This document shows positions 15,797-17,164 of a stretch of DNA of 17,164 nt, piece after piece. The DNA lies in the NCBI GenBank assembly GCA_002314715.1, contig DCGY01000038.1, positions 1-17,164 of the forward strand, in the 5' to 3' direction. Position 1 is the stretch's first letter, and every line of letters begins with the position of its first letter. The notes under the pieces were generated by a model that saw only the letters and a list, made by a program, of their open reading frames with translations, did no database searches and was not told the origin of the DNA. Source of the stretch: Lachnospiraceae bacterium UBA1766. Lineage in GTDB: Bacteria; Bacillota; Clostridia; Lachnospirales; Lachnospiraceae. The position numbers were made by a program, and so were the translations under genes.

Positions 15797-16837
15797 TTAG
15801 CTCATAAGAATTACAGAAGTAACTTCCGCAATATATTCCTTTAATTTCTGGTCTCCGATCAAGGTCAAAACAATGGATTCCTTATTCTTTGCACTGTCCA
15901 GGAGAACCAACAAGGTAGCATATACCAATGCATCCTCTTTGGTAACATTCTCTCCCCAATTCAAGAATTTGCCGGTAGGTCCGATTCCTTCTACGTCTCT
16001 TAACTTGCCGTAATACTCAATAATTTTGGGCATTGAGCTCTCAAAGTTTACATTCTCCACAATATAAAAAGCGAAAATCGTGTAAATATTCAGTGTACAA
16101 TCCGGATTCATAAAGGTTGTAGAATATTTCACATCCAGTAAATTATTATTTTTCTTATCTACATAGGCTGTCTCTACGCCGTTTAGCTCAATTCCTTTGT
16201 TGATGTATTTTGTGTAAATCTTCATGTATTCATCAACCTTCCAGTTCATCTGGTAGGACAAAGCCAAAGGAGAAGCTAATGCAAATGCAATATCTCTTAC
16301 TTTCTTATAGAATCTCTTGATTTTTTCTACACAATCCTCCATATCCTTGATGTAATAGTCTACCTCACGGTCGGATAAAGCAATCAGCATCGCATCATGC
16401 AAACCAAAGGAAACCGAATCCAAAAAGGACTGCTTCTTCTCAATCATCTTTAAAATTTCTGTTGCTTTTTTGAAGTATTCATTTGCCTCGGACACATCCT
16501 TACCGGAACTTTCATACAAAAGTGCCGCAAAATCACTGCCCCAATCCCCGGTAAAAAGCTTTCGCTCAAAGCTCTTATAAATTGCATCCACTCTTTCCAT
16601 ATATTCCACCGGATTCTCAGCCAGATACATCTTGGTAATGAATACCTCAGCAGCGGTTGTGTGATTTCGGATAGCGGACTTCTTGAAAATAGCCTTGCAA
16701 TCCTTTAATTTTTCCACATCGATGGAATCCCTATCCTCCATATCCAACAAAGACAGCATCATATATGTCGTCCAATCCACCATAAATGCCTTGGAATCAA
16801 ATAGTTCCGTAGTTCTTGATACATAATTTTCTATCAT
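15797..16837 (-). CDS. Helical protein of unknown function, DUF4003-like
   Basis: This is a 346-residue, predicted all-helical cytoplasmic protein without signal peptide or membrane segment. It is built of repeated helical pairs with a pattern of hydrophobic helix (for example SDFAALLYESSG about 101-112, DAMLIALSDREV about 148-159, TIFAFYIVE about 251-259, DALVYATLLVLLDSA about 306-320) followed by an amphipathic helix containing Tyr-x-x-Leu/Phe-type segments. That layout recalls the DUF4003 family of Firmicutes, but I give this tentatively because no search was run. No catalytic motif is evident. ATG 16837 has a GGGGG stretch about 8 nt upstream. The gene stands alone: a possible -10 element lies at 16877-16882 and a strong terminator follows at 15712-15745. 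Confidence 0.8.
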   Translation of the reverse strand: MIENYVSRTTELFDSKAFMVDWTTYMMLSLLDMEDRDSIDVEKLKDCKAIFKKSAIRNHTTAAEVFITKMYLAENPVEYMERVDAIYKSFERKLFTGDWGSDFAALLYESSGKDVSEANEYFKKATEILKMIEKKQSFLDSVSFGLHDAMLIALSDREVDYYIKDMEDCVEKIKRFYKKVRDIAFALASPLALSYQMNWKVDEYMKIYTKYINKGIELNGVETAYVDKKNNNLLDVKYSTTFMNPDCTLNIYTIFAFYIVENVNFESSMPKIIEYYGKLRDVEGIGPTGKFLNWGENVTKEDALVYATLLVLLDSAKNKESIVLTLIGDQKLKEYIAEVTSVILMS

Positions 16838-16876
16838 GTGTTTTCCCCCGTAAATGTTTTAAAAATCCTGTGTTTC

Positions 16877-16882
16877 ATTATA
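16877..16882 (-). promoter_or_regulatory. Possible -10 box for the DUF4003-like gene
   Basis: A perfect TATAAT lies on the minus strand 39 bp before ATG 16837, inside AT-rich DNA. At the proper 17-bp distance the -35 region is only TTTCTT, a poor match. The promoter is therefore likely but unproven, or may depend on an activator. Confidence 0.4.
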
Positions 16883-16918
16883 AAATACAAAACTCAAAAA
16901 AGAAAGTTTTTTCTATAT

Positions 16919-16950
16919 AAAAATCCCCTCAAGCCTTTGCCTGAGGGGAT
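16919..16950 (-). terminator. Terminator hairpin A, near-duplicate of the tRNA terminator
   Basis: A 12-position stem (16923-16934 with 16939-16950, one A-C mismatch) surrounds the loop CTTT, and on the minus strand is followed by TTTTT (16919-16923). No gene upstream on that strand needs it, because the tRNA already has terminator B. Its core 16928-16946 matches 17111-17129 at 16 of 19 positions. Confidence 0.7.
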
Positions 16951-17097
16951 ATCTGCCTGATATCAGCGGGACGCTCTCGCGCTTTTTCTTCGAAAAAGCG
17001 GGTGATGGGGCTCACGAGGTCCGGGGGACCTCGGCCCTGAGCCGACCGGAGCGAAGCGGAGACCGGACCCTGGGGACGGTTGACGCACTCGCTCCTT
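16951..17097. other. GC-rich, hairpin-rich intergenic segment
   Basis: This stretch is clearly richer in G and C than the rest of the window. From left to right it holds the palindrome CTGATATCAG (16957-16966); a perfect 9-bp stem CGCTTTTTC/GAAAAAGCG with a 3-nt loop (16980-17000); a copy of the tRNA 3' end (16994-17009); a perfect 8-bp stem CGAGGTCC/GGACCTCG with loop GGG (17015-17033) inside outer arms GGCTCA/TGAGCC (17009-17014, 17038-17043); GACCGGA twice (17044-17050, 17061-17067); and GGGGACGGTT (17072-17081). I see no promoter in it. It may be a remnant of a REP-like or integrated element, or a structured RNA. Confidence 0.5.
16994..17009. repeat. Direct repeat copy 1, matching the tRNA 3' end
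   Basis: The 16-mer AAAAGCGGGTGATGGG is identical to 17144-17159. Read on the minus strand it contains the last 13 nt of the tRNA acceptor/T-stem side plus TTT. The bases on either side differ, so this is not a second complete tRNA. Confidence 0.85.
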
Positions 17098-17140
17098 ATG
17101 TCAAAAAAACCCCAAGCATTTGCTTGAGGTTTTTTGACAT
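17098..17140 (-). terminator. Terminator B, directly behind the tRNA gene
   Basis: A long stem (17098-17117 with 17122-17140) has the GC-rich core CCCCAAGC/GCTTGAGG around the loop ATTT and then A-run/T-run arms extended by ATGTC/GACAT. It contains one mismatch and one bulged A. Transcripts leaving the tRNA on the minus strand would meet it 7 nt after the tRNA end. The A/T arms make it potentially bidirectional. Confidence 0.88.
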
Positions 17141-17143
17141 AAC

Positions 17144-17159
17144 AAAAGCGGGTGATGGG
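17144..17159. repeat. Direct repeat copy 2, in the tRNA 3' end
   Basis: This is the second copy of the 16-mer AAAAGCGGGTGATGGG, exactly 150 bp from copy 1. It covers most of the visible tRNA 3' portion plus three flanking bases. Tandem-like copies of a tRNA 3' end are typical of attachment sites of integrating elements, but no integrase is visible here. Confidence 0.85.
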
Positions 17160-17164
17160 AATCG
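17147..17164 (-). tRNA. tRNA 3' end (partial), probably tRNA-Gly(UCC)
   Basis: Read on the minus strand, the window edge starts inside a T-loop (CGATT), followed by the T-stem strand CCCAT, the acceptor strand CACCCGC and discriminator T. This is exactly the last 18 positions of a tRNA. The implied 5' end GCGGGTG with U73 fits bacterial tRNA-Gly, best the UCC isoacceptor as in Bacillus (established pattern, recalled). CCA is not encoded: TTTG follows. The 5' part, including the anticodon, lies beyond the right edge, so the identity is inferred. Confidence 0.75.

Noticed and set aside
16963..17088. Minus-strand GTG frame of 41 residues (starts VRQPSPGSGL) across the GC-rich island
   Set aside because: AAGGAG lies only 3 nt before the GTG, the peptide is Pro/Arg/Gly-rich as expected from any GC-rich repeat, and it runs through hairpins and the tRNA-end copy.
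1..17164. CRISPR array, rRNA gene, complete insertion sequence or transposase
   Set aside because: No regularly spaced repeats, rRNA-like conserved segments or transposase/integrase motifs were found on either strand. The only repeats are short and listed separately.

Overview
This window looks like chromosomal DNA from a low-to-mid GC Gram-positive anaerobe, most likely a Lachnospiraceae-type Clostridium relative. That placement is inference: it rests on strong AGGAGG-type ribosome binding sites, consensus sigma-A promoters, the domain style of the hybrid kinases and the lone CheY, and a tRNA without an encoded CCA. No organism-specific marker is present. Every gene I can support is read from the minus strand, so transcription runs from high to low coordinates.

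From 13421 down to 1 lies one long, tightly packed operon of ten genes, cut by the left edge. A near-consensus promoter (13393-13421) and a leader of about 140 nt precede it. In transcription order it encodes: a soluble PAS histidine kinase; a receiver protein with a degenerate HD-GYP domain; CheR; CheB; a lone CheY; CheA; CheW; a two-HAMP methyl-accepting protein with almost no extracellular domain; a membrane hybrid kinase with pseudo-receiver, receiver and HPt; and a second membrane hybrid kinase that runs off the window. Gaps between genes are 3-44 bp, and the last two genes overlap by 4 bp. This is a complete excitation/adaptation chemosensory core (CheA, CheW, CheY, CheR, CheB, receptor) in one transcription unit with three further histidine kinases and an HD-GYP-like output protein. 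No flagellar gene, cheC or cheD is visible. My reading (inference) is a chemosensory pathway wired to a multistep phosphorelay, possibly for a non-flagellar output.

Upstream of the operon are three separately transcribed genes: glutamate racemase (murI) with a textbook promoter and its own terminator; a lipoprotein with a Ser/Thr/Glu-rich linker and WG-repeat-like ending, with its own promoter; and a 346-residue helical, DUF4003-like protein of unknown function followed by a strong hairpin terminator.

The right end (16838-17164) is intergenic and unusual. It ends in the 3' end of a minus-strand tRNA, probably tRNA-Gly(UCC), followed by a strong terminator. A 16-nt copy of the tRNA 3' end and a 16/19-identical copy of the terminator core recur about 150-185 bp away, in the same order. 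Between them is a GC-rich, hairpin-rich segment carrying a GGGGACGGTT motif whose near-copy lies upstream of the lipoprotein promoter. This looks like the scar of a duplication or of an integration event at a tRNA gene.
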